From Qipengyuania polymorpha (lineage in GTDB: Bacteria; Pseudomonadota; Alphaproteobacteria; Sphingomonadales; Sphingomonadaceae): a DNA stretch of 64,000 bases. The notes below the pieces were generated by a model that worked only from the letters and a program-made list of their open reading frames with translations, had not been told where the DNA came from and searched no databases. This document shows positions 1 through 8,382 of the stretch, one piece after another. Position 1 is the first letter of the stretch. The number at the start of each line of letters is the position of its first letter. Location of the stretch: the NCBI RefSeq assembly GCF_019711435.1, contig NZ_JAIGNK010000003.1:186001-250000 (forward strand). The letters are read 5' to 3'. The position numbers were made by a program, and so were the translations under genes.

Positions 1-176
1 TCGTGGTCCCGCCCGAAATGCCCGAGGCGATTGTCTCGGCCCTCGAGGCGCTGGCAGCGCATCCCGACTATCGCGAGACGATGGGGCGCGCCGCTGCCGA
101 ACGTGCGCGGACGGCCTGGTCGAAAGAGTCGGTGGTGGACCGGTTCGAGGAGGGACTGGAGCGCCTGCTCGGCTAG
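1..176 (+). CDS. Glycosyltransferase, C-terminal fragment
   Basis: The first 176 bases hold the last 57 codons of a gene that begins outside the window and ends at TAG 174-176. The tail (…MGRAAAERARTAWSKESVVD…) has the helix that closes family GT4/GT1 GT-B glycosyltransferases, where a donor-binding domain is followed by a segment running back to the N-terminal lobe. That fits a capsule or exopolysaccharide glycosyltransferase. The stop overlaps by four bases the stop of the next gene on the opposite strand, which is also a glycosyltransferase, so this is probably the edge of a polysaccharide locus. The donor and acceptor sugars cannot be told from this fragment. Confidence 0.75.
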   Translation, partial: VVPPEMPEAIVSALEALAAHPDYRETMGRAAAERARTAWSKESVVDRFEEGLERLLG

Positions 177-1414
177 ACGCCCATCTCGATGAGCAGCGCG
201 TCGATGTGGCTGCGATAGGCAGCAAAGTCGCGCAGCTTCGCCTCTTCCATCGCCGCCAGCCGCATTTCGTGGAGCAGTTCGCGGTCCTCGATGAGCCGCG
301 TCATCGCCTGTTCCACCTGCGCCGCGTTCGGCCTTTCCATCACGATGCCACTCCTATCGCTCGCACCCAGACCGGCGGCGGCGGATTGGATGATGGCGAG
401 GCCCGAGGCCATCGCCTCGATGAGCACGATGGCCGAACCCTCGCAATGGCTCGGAAAGACCAGCGCGTGGTGTCGGCGCATGATGACGGGCATCTCGGGC
501 CGGGGGACGGACCCGAGGATGTCGATGCGGTCGGCAACAGGCGCGAGCAGTTTCTCGGGCACCATGACGGGCCCGACCAGCGTCAGTCTTGCGCCGCTCT
601 TAGGCAGGGCGCGAATGGCGTCGACGATGTGCTGGACGCCTTTCCTCGCCGAGACCTGTCCCGCAAAGAGGAAGCGTACCGGTTCGTCTTTCGGAACCGG
701 TGGCGGTGCGGGCGCTCCGGCAAACAGCCCGGCGTCGTAGGAATAGGGTAGCAGCACCAGCTTTTCGGCGAGGCCGGTTACCGGCGAGTATTTCCTGACG
801 CTCTCCATCACGAAGGGACTGCCGCACACGATGCGGTCGGCGTGTTCGTACTCGATATCGTTGCGCGCGATGCGCTGCTCGCTCCAGCGCGGCGTGCCCT
901 TGGCCAGCCAGTCGCCATGCGTGTCGGCGATGCGCTCGACCTCCTCGTTCCAGTAGCGCCCGTCGGCAATCGTGCGGTCGAGGATTTTTGGGCACTGGCT
1001 CGTGCGCTTGTCGGCAAAAGCGGCGAAGGCGGAATTGTCGTAGCCCCAGAGCGCGAACGGTCCTTCGCGCGCTGCGATGGCCGCGACGCGTTTGCCGAAA
1101 GCTTTGTTGAGCACGGCATCCACCCGCCGCCCCAGTTCGACTGCTCCCGCACGGGTCGCGAGCCTTTCGGGCAGTTCGTAGCGCGGGAAGGCGCGGACCT
1201 TTGACGGGTCGAGTCCAGCGCTCGCAAAACGGCCAAGTTCGCGCTTGAGGACGCGCCCGGGTGCTCCCGGAAGCCTGTGAGCCAGCCGGTGCGGCAGGCT
1301 GCCGGGATGGTCGAACAGGCCGGTTATCAGGAACGCCAGCCGGTCCAGCCCCTGCAGCGCGAGCGCGGTCTGCCTGCTGTGCTGTGTGCCGGGATGGAGG
1401 ACGACCGTTCTCAT
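173..1414 (-). CDS. Glycosyltransferase family 4 (GT-B fold)
   Basis: 413 aa. The C-terminal half has GT4 features: a linker ending in VRFLFAGQVSARKGVQHIVD (about residues 245-265, the strand-loop that starts the donor-binding lobe) and FPSHCEGSAIVLIEAMASG (about 320-338), in which Glu of the E-x7-E motif would hold the nucleotide sugar. The N-terminal lobe is less conserved, as usual for acceptor-binding lobes. No signal peptide or membrane segment is seen, so it is likely cytosolic or peripheral. Start is the ATG at 1414; the ribosome site before it is weak. It converges on another glycosyltransferase and is divergent from the beta-helix module at 1526. The sugar transferred is unknown. Confidence 0.85.
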   Translation of the reverse strand: MRTVVLHPGTQHSRQTALALQGLDRLAFLITGLFDHPGSLPHRLAHRLPGAPGRVLKRELGRFASAGLDPSKVRAFPRYELPERLATRAGAVELGRRVDAVLNKAFGKRVAAIAAREGPFALWGYDNSAFAAFADKRTSQCPKILDRTIADGRYWNEEVERIADTHGDWLAKGTPRWSEQRIARNDIEYEHADRIVCGSPFVMESVRKYSPVTGLAEKLVLLPYSYDAGLFAGAPAPPPVPKDEPVRFLFAGQVSARKGVQHIVDAIRALPKSGARLTLVGPVMVPEKLLAPVADRIDILGSVPRPEMPVIMRRHHALVFPSHCEGSAIVLIEAMASGLAIIQSAAAGLGASDRSGIVMERPNAAQVEQAMTRLIEDRELLHEMRLAAMEEAKLRDFAAYRSHIDALLIEMGV

Positions 1415-1525
1415 CTGCCGTCAGCCCTATCCGCAAACCTCGCTGGCGCAAAAAGCATTTTCCTACATCTCTGCGCGTGGTTAACCGAATGGGTTCATCC
1501 GATTCAAACCAAGGAACCGAAAGCG

Positions 1526-1957
1526 ATGAGCGACCCCATTCCCGTCCAGACCCCCGGCGGCTTCGCGCCCGCCTATGTTTCCGGCTTCGACGACGGCTCC
1601 GGCCACCTCGCGCTGGTCGCCGAAACGCGCCCGCTGCCGGTCCACGCCTCCCCGCCGAGCGTGCCTGCCGCACTCGAAGGAACGACATTCGGAGACATTC
1701 TCGCCGGTCCCTTCACGCCTGCCGCAATGACTCCGGTCTTCTGCACGCTGTCGGGCGACTGGCAGGGCAGCGTCGAAGTCAAACGCTCGACCGATGGCGG
1801 CGCGACTTTCCACCCTCTCACTGTCGCGGGCGCGCCGTGGGGCTTGTTCTCCGGCAATGCCTGCGAGCCAGTGTGGGAAGAAGCCGAAACCGCTGCCACG
1901 CTCTGGCTCGACTGCAAAGTAACATCGGGCACGCTCACCTTCAGGCTCGCCCAATGA
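1526..1957 (+). CDS. Hypothetical protein, possible tail/spike accessory
   Basis: 143 aa, starting at ATG 1526 with an AAGGA ribosome site at 1511-1515. There is no signal peptide. The protein is beta-rich and contains SVEVKRSTDGGATFHPL (about 89-105), a sequence-with-Asp-box style (S-T-D-G-G) common in beta-propeller and virion-structure proteins. Its stop overlaps the start of the next gene (ATGA at 1954-1957), so the two are translationally coupled. Small proteins of this type occur beside phage or gene-transfer-agent fibres, which is why I link it to a tail or adhesion module; that is inference. Function is unknown. Confidence 0.6.
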   Translation: MSDPIPVQTPGGFAPAYVSGFDDGSGHLALVAETRPLPVHASPPSVPAALEGTTFGDILAGPFTPAAMTPVFCTLSGDWQGSVEVKRSTDGGATFHPLTVAGAPWGLFSGNACEPVWEEAETAATLWLDCKVTSGTLTFRLAQ

Positions 1958-3906
1958 GCGCGCTCGCCATCCCCGCGCTGGGCCTCGCCAGCCGCGCCGC
2001 GCAGGCGCTACCCGCGCTCTACGGCGACCTCGCACGGCGCAGCCCCGCAGCCGATGTCGCGCGGCTCGATTCCACCGGGCACGACGAACCCGGCAAAGGC
2101 GCGGCCAGCTACATCAGCGATGGCCTCTGCGACGAACCCCTCCTCGCCGCACATCCGCGTTTCGTTTTCCGCACCGCCAACAACCGCATCTTCCGCCTCA
2201 TGCCCGAAGCCGGTTCGCTCTCGGTCGAGCAGGGCGGCGCCGCAGGCGATGGTGCGGTCAACGACCAGCCCGCGCTGCAGGCCGCCATCGACTACGCCCA
2301 TGCGGCAGGCGCACGCGAATTGCGTTTCGAGAACGAAATCTACCGCGTCGACTGCCCCCCGCGCTATTCGCCGGTCGAGGACAAGCGCGCAGAAGACGGC
2401 CGCCCGCTCGTCATCCGCAAGTCGCTGTCGCTCAAAGGCTGCGCTCCCAACCGCACCACGCTCGACTTCCGTGCGATGGACGGCGTGGACCCCGAGACCG
2501 ACTGGCAACTCGTCGCCAAGTCGGCCAGCGACCCCACGCTTTCGGTCTGGCGCGGCGGAGCCATCTACCTCCAAGGCGACGTTCCCGACCCCGGCGAGGG
2601 CCAGCGCTCCATCGCACGGCTCGAACTCGACCGCCTCGTCCTCAAGGGCAACCGGCAGAACACCGGCGCTTGGACCTACCCCGCCGACCCCATCTCGGGC
2701 GACGGCTGGGACATTTCCGACCGCGGACTGTGGGTGCAGGATTGCTATGTCGGCGAAATCCACATGCGCGACACCGACATGACCGGCTTCAAGGGCGAGG
2801 TGGTCTATCTCGCGGGCTCGGCCAACGCGGTCGAGAAGGTTGTGCTCAGCAATTGCCGCTTCGCCACTTCCAACGGCAGCGCCTTCAACCCCGGCATCGA
2901 TTGCGAGGTGCTGGCCACCGATTGCAGCTTCGGCGACTGCTTTCAGGCGCAGGAGGATGTCGCCAAGACCCGCGCGGTCTATCGCAATTGCACATGGCAC
3001 GATTGCGACCACATGGCGCTGGGCTGCGGCTCGGCCAACGGGGTCTATTACGCGCAGGCCTATCCCACCCGCGATGCCGATGCGCCGCCGCCCGTCACCG
3101 TGCTCGACAATTGCGAGTTCCGCTCCATCCGCTCGCTGCGATTCCAGAGCTGGGTGCGCGGGACTATCCGCACCATCGACACGACGGTCAGCCTCAATGG
3201 CAGCGATGCCATGGCCTTGCGCGATACCGACCTTGCCATCGAAGCCTGGCTCGACCGCAAGAACGGCATCCACGCGCTTTCGCTCAATGGCGTGGCGAGC
3301 CTCACCGAAGCAGTCCCCGGAGCGCCTGCGGGCATCTACAAGCTCCCGCCCGCCAATGTGCGCTTGAAGCTCTCGCACCATCGCACCGAGCAGGCACGCG
3401 CAAACGGCTTCGAATGGTGGGGCAGCTACTGGACCGGCTATGTCCACCGCAGCTGCGCCATGCATGTCGAGGGCGATTGCGCGGGCAACCGCCTCCCCAA
3501 TGGCGGGGCGAACCCTGTCTCCATGCCGCTCGTCACTTACGAACGCGGGCGTTACACCAGCCGCGGCTGGGCGCGCGGGTGGTACAAGCTGCCCGCCATC
3601 ACCGGCTCGGGCGAAATCGCGCCAGCCGCCCCATTCATGACGGTGCAGATGGCGAGCGGCATCATCGCCGACATGACCCTGCGCCGCACACCTACGGGCG
3701 GGGCGGATTACGGCTTTTCCGACGGCCAGCGCATCCGCATTTTGAAGCATGATGCGACCGGCAGCATCCGCTTCGTGAAGGGCGCTTCCTCCAGCTTTGC
3801 AGTCAATGAGACCCGCGTGCTCGACAATGCCTACGACTGGATAGAGTTCAGCTACAACCGTGACTGGCAACGCTGGGAGGAGGAAGGCTTCTTCTCCGAC
3901 GCCTGA
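1954..3906 (+). CDS. Right-handed beta-helix (pectate-lyase-like) protein
   Basis: 650 aa. The segment [19 protein letters not shown] (about residues 98-116) is the signature that opens Pectate_lyase_3 / glycosyl-hydrolase-28-like beta-helix domains and tailspikes (GDG…ND..A…A). It is followed by long stretches of regularly spaced N-C and D-C strands (about 250-400) that fit helix rungs. No signal peptide is visible at the chosen start; the reading frame is open upstream but ATG 1954 overlaps the preceding stop, so I take that one. Domain layout resembles phage tailspikes or polysaccharide-degrading enzymes. It lies beside glycosyltransferases, so a polysaccharide is a plausible ligand. Catalytic residues cannot be assigned. 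Confidence 0.65.
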   Translation: MSALAIPALGLASRAAQALPALYGDLARRSPAADVARLDSTGHDEPGKGAASYISDGLCDEPLLAAHPRFVFRTANNRIFRLMPEAGSLSVEQGGAAGDGAVNDQPALQAAIDYAHAAGARELRFENEIYRVDCPPRYSPVEDKRAEDGRPLVIRKSLSLKGCAPNRTTLDFRAMDGVDPETDWQLVAKSASDPTLSVWRGGAIYLQGDVPDPGEGQRSIARLELDRLVLKGNRQNTGAWTYPADPISGDGWDISDRGLWVQDCYVGEIHMRDTDMTGFKGEVVYLAGSANAVEKVVLSNCRFATSNGSAFNPGIDCEVLATDCSFGDCFQAQEDVAKTRAVYRNCTWHDCDHMALGCGSANGVYYAQAYPTRDADAPPPVTVLDNCEFRSIRSLRFQSWVRGTIRTIDTTVSLNGSDAMALRDTDLAIEAWLDRKNGIHALSLNGVASLTEAVPGAPAGIYKLPPANVRLKLSHHRTEQARANGFEWWGSYWTGYVHRSCAMHVEGDCAGNRLPNGGANPVSMPLVTYERGRYTSRGWARGWYKLPAITGSGEIAPAAPFMTVQMASGIIADMTLRRTPTGGADYGFSDGQRIRILKHDATGSIRFVKGASSSFAVNETRVLDNAYDWIEFSYNRDWQRWEEEGFFSDA

Positions 3907-3932
3907 TAATCTGCACATGGCCTCGCTCACAC

Positions 3933-3956
3933 GGGAGGGGACAAAACGCCCCTCCC
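3933..3956 (+). terminator. GC-rich hairpin after beta-helix gene
   Basis: Perfect 8-bp stem GGGAGGGG / CCCCTCCC with loop ACAAAACG, 26 bases after the beta-helix stop and 38 before dcd. There is no T-run after it, so it may only slow or pause transcription. Confidence 0.4.
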
Positions 3957-3994
3957 CGCTTGCCGTTGGGCTCGCCATGCGGAATCACTGCTGC

Positions 3995-4549
3995 ATGGCG
4001 ATTCTCTCCGACAAATGGATCCGCGAGGCGGCAACGCAGCGCGGCATGATCGAACCCTTCACCGAGGCCCAGCGCCGCGAGGGGAATATCTCCTACGGCC
4101 TGTCGAGCTTCGGCTACGACGCGCGCGTGGCGGACGAGTTCAAGATCTTCACCAATATCGACAATGCCATCGTCGACCCGAAGGATTTCGCCGCCACCAG
4201 CTTCGTCGACCGCCAGACCGACGTCTGCGTGATTCCGCCCAACAGCTTCGCGCTCGCGCGGACGGTGGAATATTTCCGCATTCCCGACGACGTGCTGGTC
4301 ATCTGCCTCGGCAAGAGCACCTATGCGCGCTGCGGCATCATCGTGAACGTCACCCCGCTCGAGCCGGGCTGGGAAGGCCATGTGACGCTGGAGTTTTCGA
4401 ACACCACACCGCTGCCAGCGAAGATTTACGCCAATGAGGGCGCGTGCCAGTTCCTGTTCCTCAAGGGCAACGAGCGCCCCGAAGTCACCTATGCCGACCG
4501 CGCGGGCAAATACATGGGCCAGCGCGGGGTCACACTGCCGAGATTGTGA
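3995..4549 (+). CDS. dcd: dCTP deaminase
   Basis: 184 aa, the usual length of the alphaproteobacterial enzyme. It deaminates dCTP to dUTP in the cytosol, feeding dTMP synthesis through dUTPase. The trimeric beta-barrel family is clear from [16 protein letters not shown] near the N-terminus, the nucleotide-binding block [21 protein letters not shown] (about 108-128, with the conserved Ser-Arg and downstream Glu in GHVTLEFSN), and the C-terminal [13 protein letters not shown] tail. The start at ATG 3995 ([10 protein letters not shown]) matches family N-termini; the frame stays open upstream. It stands alone between the beta-helix gene and an oxidoreductase gene. The nearby nrdA/nrdB genes supply the dNTP precursors but are 15 kb away. 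Confidence 0.96.
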   Translation: MAILSDKWIREAATQRGMIEPFTEAQRREGNISYGLSSFGYDARVADEFKIFTNIDNAIVDPKDFAATSFVDRQTDVCVIPPNSFALARTVEYFRIPDDVLVICLGKSTYARCGIIVNVTPLEPGWEGHVTLEFSNTTPLPAKIYANEGACQFLFLKGNERPEVTYADRAGKYMGQRGVTLPRL

Positions 4550-4606
4550 GCCGCGCGCGGCGGTGACGCTGCGTTTTTGACTCTTCGCTTCGGCCAGCGC
4601 ACACAT

Positions 4607-4623
4607 TCTCCCAAAGTGGGAGA
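4607..4623 (+). promoter_or_regulatory. Hairpin covering the ribosome site of the 4630 gene
   Basis: TCTCCCA-AAG-TGGGAGA is a perfect 7-bp inverted repeat. Its 3' arm contains GGGAG (4618-4622), which is the only good Shine-Dalgarno for the ATG at 4630 (7-base spacing). Folded RNA would hide the ribosome site, so translation could be controlled by anything that opens the stem. The geometry is seen directly; the regulatory role is inferred. Confidence 0.45.
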
Positions 4624-4629
4624 TTTGGC

Positions 4630-5805
4630 ATGGCTGACCGTGAATTCGACATCATCGTTTATGGCGCAACCGGCTACACCGGCCGCCTCGTCGCCGAACA
4701 TTTCGTGCGCGAATACGGCAGCCGCGATGACGGGCCCAAATGGGCGATGGCGGGCCGCAGCGAGGACAAGCTGACCGCCGTACGCGATGAAATCGGCGCG
4801 CCCTCGACCACGCCGATGATTGTCGCCGATGCGAGCGATGCGGCGAGCCTCGAGGCCATGTGCAAGCGCACCAAGGTCGTCATAACTACCGTTGGACCCT
4901 ACCAGCTTTACGGCGATGCGCTGGTCGAGGCCTGCGTGAAGACGGGCACCGACTACACCGATTTGTGCGGCGAGCCTGCCTGGATGGCCGAGAAAATCGA
5001 GCAACACCACGAAGCCGCAAAGGCCAGCGGCGCGCGCATCTGTTTCTCCTCCGGCTTCGATTCCATCCCCTTCGACCTCGGCGTGCTGATGCTCCAGAAG
5101 GAGGCCGAAAAGCGCCACGGCTCGCCTGCCCCGCGGGTGAAAGGTCGCGTGCGCAAGATGCAGGGGACGTTCTCGGGCGGCACCGCGGCCAGCCTTGGCG
5201 CGACGATGAAGGCGGCGATGAAGAACCCCAAGATCATCGGCCAGCTGCGCGACCCCTTCGCGCTCACCCCCGGTTTCGAAGGACCCGACCAGCCCAGCGG
5301 CATGGTCCCGCGCTACGAGGAAGAGACCGGCAAATGGGCCGCGCCCTTCGTCATGGCGCCCATCAACACCAAGAACGTCCACCGCACCAATTTCCTGCGC
5401 GGTTTTCCGTACGGGAAAGACTTCCGCTATGACGAGATGGTGCTCACCAGCCCCGGCGATGCGGGCAAGGCGGCGGCCAATGCTGCGGTCGAGCTGATGA
5501 AGAACCCCTTTGGCGCCAAGCCGCCCAAGCCGGGGGAAGGCCCGAGCGCGGAAGAGCGCGAGAACGGCTTTTACGACGTGCTCTTCATCGGCTCATGGCC
5601 CGACGGGAGCGGGCTGCACTACAGCGTGAAGGGCAAGTTCGATCCCGGCTACGGCTCGACCAGCCGGATGATCGGCGAGACCGCCATGGCGCTGCTCGAA
5701 AGCGATGCGGAAGGGGGCGTGGGCACGCCCGGATCCTTCCTCGGCGAGGCACTGGTCGAGCGCCTGCGCGACCACGCGCACCTCACCTTCGCAGTCGAGG
5801 ACTAG
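4630..5805 (+). CDS. Saccharopine-dehydrogenase-like NAD(P)-binding oxidoreductase
   Basis: 391 aa. The N-terminus has a Rossmann nucleotide-binding motif, IIVYGATGYTGRLVAEHF (about residues 8-25), as in the saccharopine dehydrogenase / trans-acting enoyl reductase superfamily. TVGPYQLYGDALVEAC (about 85-100) and the TDYTDLCGE segment are also typical of this family. Members reduce a C=C or C=N bond of lipid or amino-acid intermediates, but the substrate differs between subfamilies and is not predictable here. It is not the lysine-pathway enzyme in the strict sense. It has no signal peptide or membrane helix. The stop is one base from the convergent receptor gene's stop. Confidence 0.85.
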   Translation: MADREFDIIVYGATGYTGRLVAEHFVREYGSRDDGPKWAMAGRSEDKLTAVRDEIGAPSTTPMIVADASDAASLEAMCKRTKVVITTVGPYQLYGDALVEACVKTGTDYTDLCGEPAWMAEKIEQHHEAAKASGARICFSSGFDSIPFDLGVLMLQKEAEKRHGSPAPRVKGRVRKMQGTFSGGTAASLGATMKAAMKNPKIIGQLRDPFALTPGFEGPDQPSGMVPRYEEETGKWAAPFVMAPINTKNVHRTNFLRGFPYGKDFRYDEMVLTSPGDAGKAAANAAVELMKNPFGAKPPKPGEGPSAEERENGFYDVLFIGSWPDGSGLHYSVKGKFDPGYGSTSRMIGETAMALLESDAEGGVGTPGSFLGEALVERLRDHAHLTFAVED

Positions 5806-5806
5806 G

Positions 5807-7999
5807 CTAGAGGCTCATCCTCAGCGCGAGGCTGAAATTGCGGCCCGGCAGCGTCACGTAATCCTTGGTGAAGCTGGCGTGGCGGCGACCCGTTTCGTCG
5901 AAGATATTCTCTGCCTTGAGGATGAGCGTAATCGCCGGATTGCCGCGCACCGGGCGCCAGCTGGCCGAGGCGTTGACGAAGGTATAGCCCTCGGTCTCGG
6001 TCTCGAACGGCGCGACGTCTCGCTGGGCCGCAAACCATTCGACCTCGCCGCGCACGGTGAAATCCCCGCTCTCGCCTTCGAGCGCGCCCATGAGCGCCAG
6101 CGGCGGGATGCGCGGGACGCTGGTGCCGTCGGAAAGCTCGGCCTCGACATATTCGCCGCGCAAATCGAGCTTCGCATCGAGGCTGTCGCTATCGATGAAG
6201 TTCCAGATCAACTCGCCCTCGATGCCCGAATAGGTGGCATCCTGCTGGCGATATTCGAAGACCGGCAGCCCGTCCTCTTCCTCGCTCGTTTCGGAGAGAT
6301 AGATGTAGTCGTCGAACCAGTTGCGATAGGCCGCGAGGCTGAATTCGAACGGGCCCGAGACGCCGCGGATATAGGCTTCGCCGCCCCATGCTTTCTCAAG
6401 GGTCAAATCGGGATCGCCGATTTCAAAGGCCTGCGTCGCGATGTGCGGGCCGCCCGAGAAGAGTTCCTCGGCGCTCGGAGCACGCGAAACGCGCGAGACG
6501 TTCACGCCGGTGCGGATGGTGGCATCGAGCTTGTAGGCAAGACCGAGCGCGCCGGAGAAGCCGTCGAAGCTCCGCTCCAGCCCGAGCGGGACCGAGTCCA
6601 CGCTTGTGTTCTCGTACCGCGCCGCGCCTTCGAGCTGGACGGCGCCATTGCCGTATTCCTGCAGTGCGAAGAAAGCGATTTGCTCGGTGCGGTTGGGCGC
6701 GACATAGGCTTCTGCGCCTTCAGCGAAGAAATCGCGGAAGTAATATTGCGTGCCGATGGAGCCGCGCAGCACGCCGCCCGAATTCTGTTCGAGCTCGGCG
6801 CGCGCCTCGATGCCCTGCACGTCGAACACCGTGCCGACTTCCTCGCCTTCGAATTCGGTGTGGGTGTAGTCGGAATAGCCGGCGCGCAGCTTCAGCCGTT
6901 CGAAGAACCCGTCGCCGAGGCGAATGTCGCCGCGCATGTCTGCGCGGTACTGGCGCAGGCCGATGTTGACCGTTTCGGGGCCTTCTTCCTCGATTTCGAG
7001 TTCACCACCCTCTTCTTCCTCGCCATGCGCATGGCCTGCGCCGGGGCGGATGGGGATGCCGTAGAAGGTGTCGTAGACGCCGACCGATACGCCGAGGCTC
7101 GATTCGTTGCGGAAGAAAGCGAAACCGGCATTCGCAGTCCATGTCTCGGTGCCGCTGTTGGGCAGGAAATCCTGCTGCAGCGCCAGTTCGCGCAGCTCTT
7201 CGGCCTCGTCCAGATGACCTTCCTCTGCTTCCTCGTCCGCCTCTTCGAGCAGCTCGGCGCGCAGGCCCGGAGCAACGAGATAGCCAGGCACTTCGAGGTC
7301 GTCCGTCTGGCGATAGCTGCCGTCGACATGCGCCACGAAGCCGCTGCCGAGCGGGATATCCAAACTCGCCCCGCCTTCGCGCAAGTCGCTCACCGTGTCG
7401 GCGCGCAGCAGCGCGTCGACGTGGAAGGCCTCGTTGGGGATTCGGCGCGGGATGCGCTTGTCGACCACATTGACCGCGCCGCCGATGGCCTGGCTGCCGT
7501 AGAGCAGCACGGCAGGACCGCGCAGGACCTCGACATATTCGGCGGTCAGCGGGTCGATGGAGACGGCATGGTCGGCGCTGGTGTTCGAGACGTCGATCGC
7601 GCCGATACCGTCGACCAGCACCTTGACGCGCTCGCCCGAGAAGCCGCGCAGGATCGGGCGCGAGGCACCGGGCGCGAAACCGCTGGCCGTCACCCCCGGC
7701 ACGCTGGTGAGCACTTCGCCAAGCTGTCCGTCCATATTCGCATCGAGCGTGTCGCTTTCGATGACGCTGACGCCCGCGAGCAGGTCGAACTGGCGCAGGC
7801 TTGAGCCGGTCACGATGATCGTTCCGTCCTTGTCGACCTTGCGGTTGTGAAGGTCGTCCTCTGCCGTTTCCTCGACAATGATGGTCTGCGAGTCCGGCGC
7901 CTCTTCATCCTGCGCCAGGGCTGGCACGGAATGAGCGACGGCGATGAGCGAAAGCGAGGCCGCGAGACGGCGGCGCGTGGCTATATTGTGATACAACAT
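5807..7999 (-). CDS. TonB-dependent receptor, ZnuD-like
   Basis: 730 aa outer-membrane receptor. Signal peptide: RRR after the N-terminus, hydrophobic core, and cleavage near VPALA-Q (about 30). The plug domain (about 60-165) has RVKVLVDG and VEVLRGPAVLLYGSQAIGG; the rest is a beta-barrel that ends in aromatic F-S-L-A-L-R-M-S-L. Extracellular loops are acidic and His-rich: residues about 247-267 (EEADEEAEEGHLDEAEE) and about 320-342 (GHAHGEEEEGGELEIEEE), as in ZnuD-type zinc receptors, so zinc uptake is the best guess. The frame is open further upstream, but that would run through tRNA-Gly, so I chose ATG 7999. A Zur-like palindrome sits over this start. Confidence 0.85.
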   Translation of the reverse strand: MLYHNIATRRRLAASLSLIAVAHSVPALAQDEEAPDSQTIIVEETAEDDLHNRKVDKDGTIIVTGSSLRQFDLLAGVSVIESDTLDANMDGQLGEVLTSVPGVTASGFAPGASRPILRGFSGERVKVLVDGIGAIDVSNTSADHAVSIDPLTAEYVEVLRGPAVLLYGSQAIGGAVNVVDKRIPRRIPNEAFHVDALLRADTVSDLREGGASLDIPLGSGFVAHVDGSYRQTDDLEVPGYLVAPGLRAELLEEADEEAEEGHLDEAEELRELALQQDFLPNSGTETWTANAGFAFFRNESSLGVSVGVYDTFYGIPIRPGAGHAHGEEEEGGELEIEEEGPETVNIGLRQYRADMRGDIRLGDGFFERLKLRAGYSDYTHTEFEGEEVGTVFDVQGIEARAELEQNSGGVLRGSIGTQYYFRDFFAEGAEAYVAPNRTEQIAFFALQEYGNGAVQLEGAARYENTSVDSVPLGLERSFDGFSGALGLAYKLDATIRTGVNVSRVSRAPSAEELFSGGPHIATQAFEIGDPDLTLEKAWGGEAYIRGVSGPFEFSLAAYRNWFDDYIYLSETSEEEDGLPVFEYRQQDATYSGIEGELIWNFIDSDSLDAKLDLRGEYVEAELSDGTSVPRIPPLALMGALEGESGDFTVRGEVEWFAAQRDVAPFETETEGYTFVNASASWRPVRGNPAITLILKAENIFDETGRRHASFTKDYVTLPGRNFSLALRMSL

Positions 8000-8000
8000 A
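7982..8000 (-). promoter_or_regulatory. Candidate Zur operator at the receptor start
   Basis: On the minus strand the sequence TATGTTGTATCACAATATA is a 19-base near-palindrome. Compared with the known alpha/gammaproteobacterial Zur core (TGTTATAWTATAACA) 11 of 15 core positions agree. It overlaps the receptor start codon at 7999, so the repressor would block early transcription or initiation. No zur gene is in this window. The match is by eye, from remembered consensus. Confidence 0.35.
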
Positions 8001-8121
8001 ACCGCCTGAATAGGGATTTTGCGAAGGCATGCAAGGACGCCCGCGACAAACCGCATATGCATGCGACCAACGGCATGGGGCCGCCGATGGGCGGTTGTTA
8101 CACTAAGGATGTTGGAGAAAA

Positions 8122-8196
8122 TGGAGCGGGCGAGGCGATTCGAACGCCCGACCCCAACCTTGGCAAGGTTGTGCTCTACCCCTGAGCTACGCCCGC
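8122..8196 (-). tRNA. tRNA-Gly (anticodon GCC)
   Basis: Read on the minus strand: acceptor stem GCGGGCG/CGCCCGC, D-arm TAGCTCAGGGGTAGAGC, anticodon loop CTTGCCAAG with GCC, T-arm with TTCGAATC, discriminator U, and an encoded 3' CCA (8122-8124). Cloverleaf is complete and the gene is 75 nt with CCA. Confidence 0.97.
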
Positions 8197-8382
8197 TCAC
8201 TGACGCTCTACCGAACCTGTGGCCCGGTGGGGAGGCGCGCAACTAGCAACGGCTTTTGAGTCTCGCAAGACAAAAAATGCACTTTTTTGACCCGCGCCTT
8301 TCGAGCGCCTAGGCCCCTTCACATTCGCGCGCCGGGACCCACATGGGCGGGCGACGTTATATATACTGAAGGGAAGTTTTAC

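Noticed and set aside
1261-1953. Upstream extension of the beta-helix frame
   Set aside because: Overlaps the glycosyltransferase and the 143-aa gene; ATG 1954 is coupled to the preceding stop.
2008-3978. 656-aa open frame on the minus strand opposite the beta-helix gene
   Set aside because: Composition and motifs belong to the plus-strand gene, which is coupled to its neighbour; this is a GC-rich shadow frame.
8000-8242. N-terminal extension of the receptor gene
   Set aside because: It would run through tRNA-Gly; a proper signal peptide begins at 7999.
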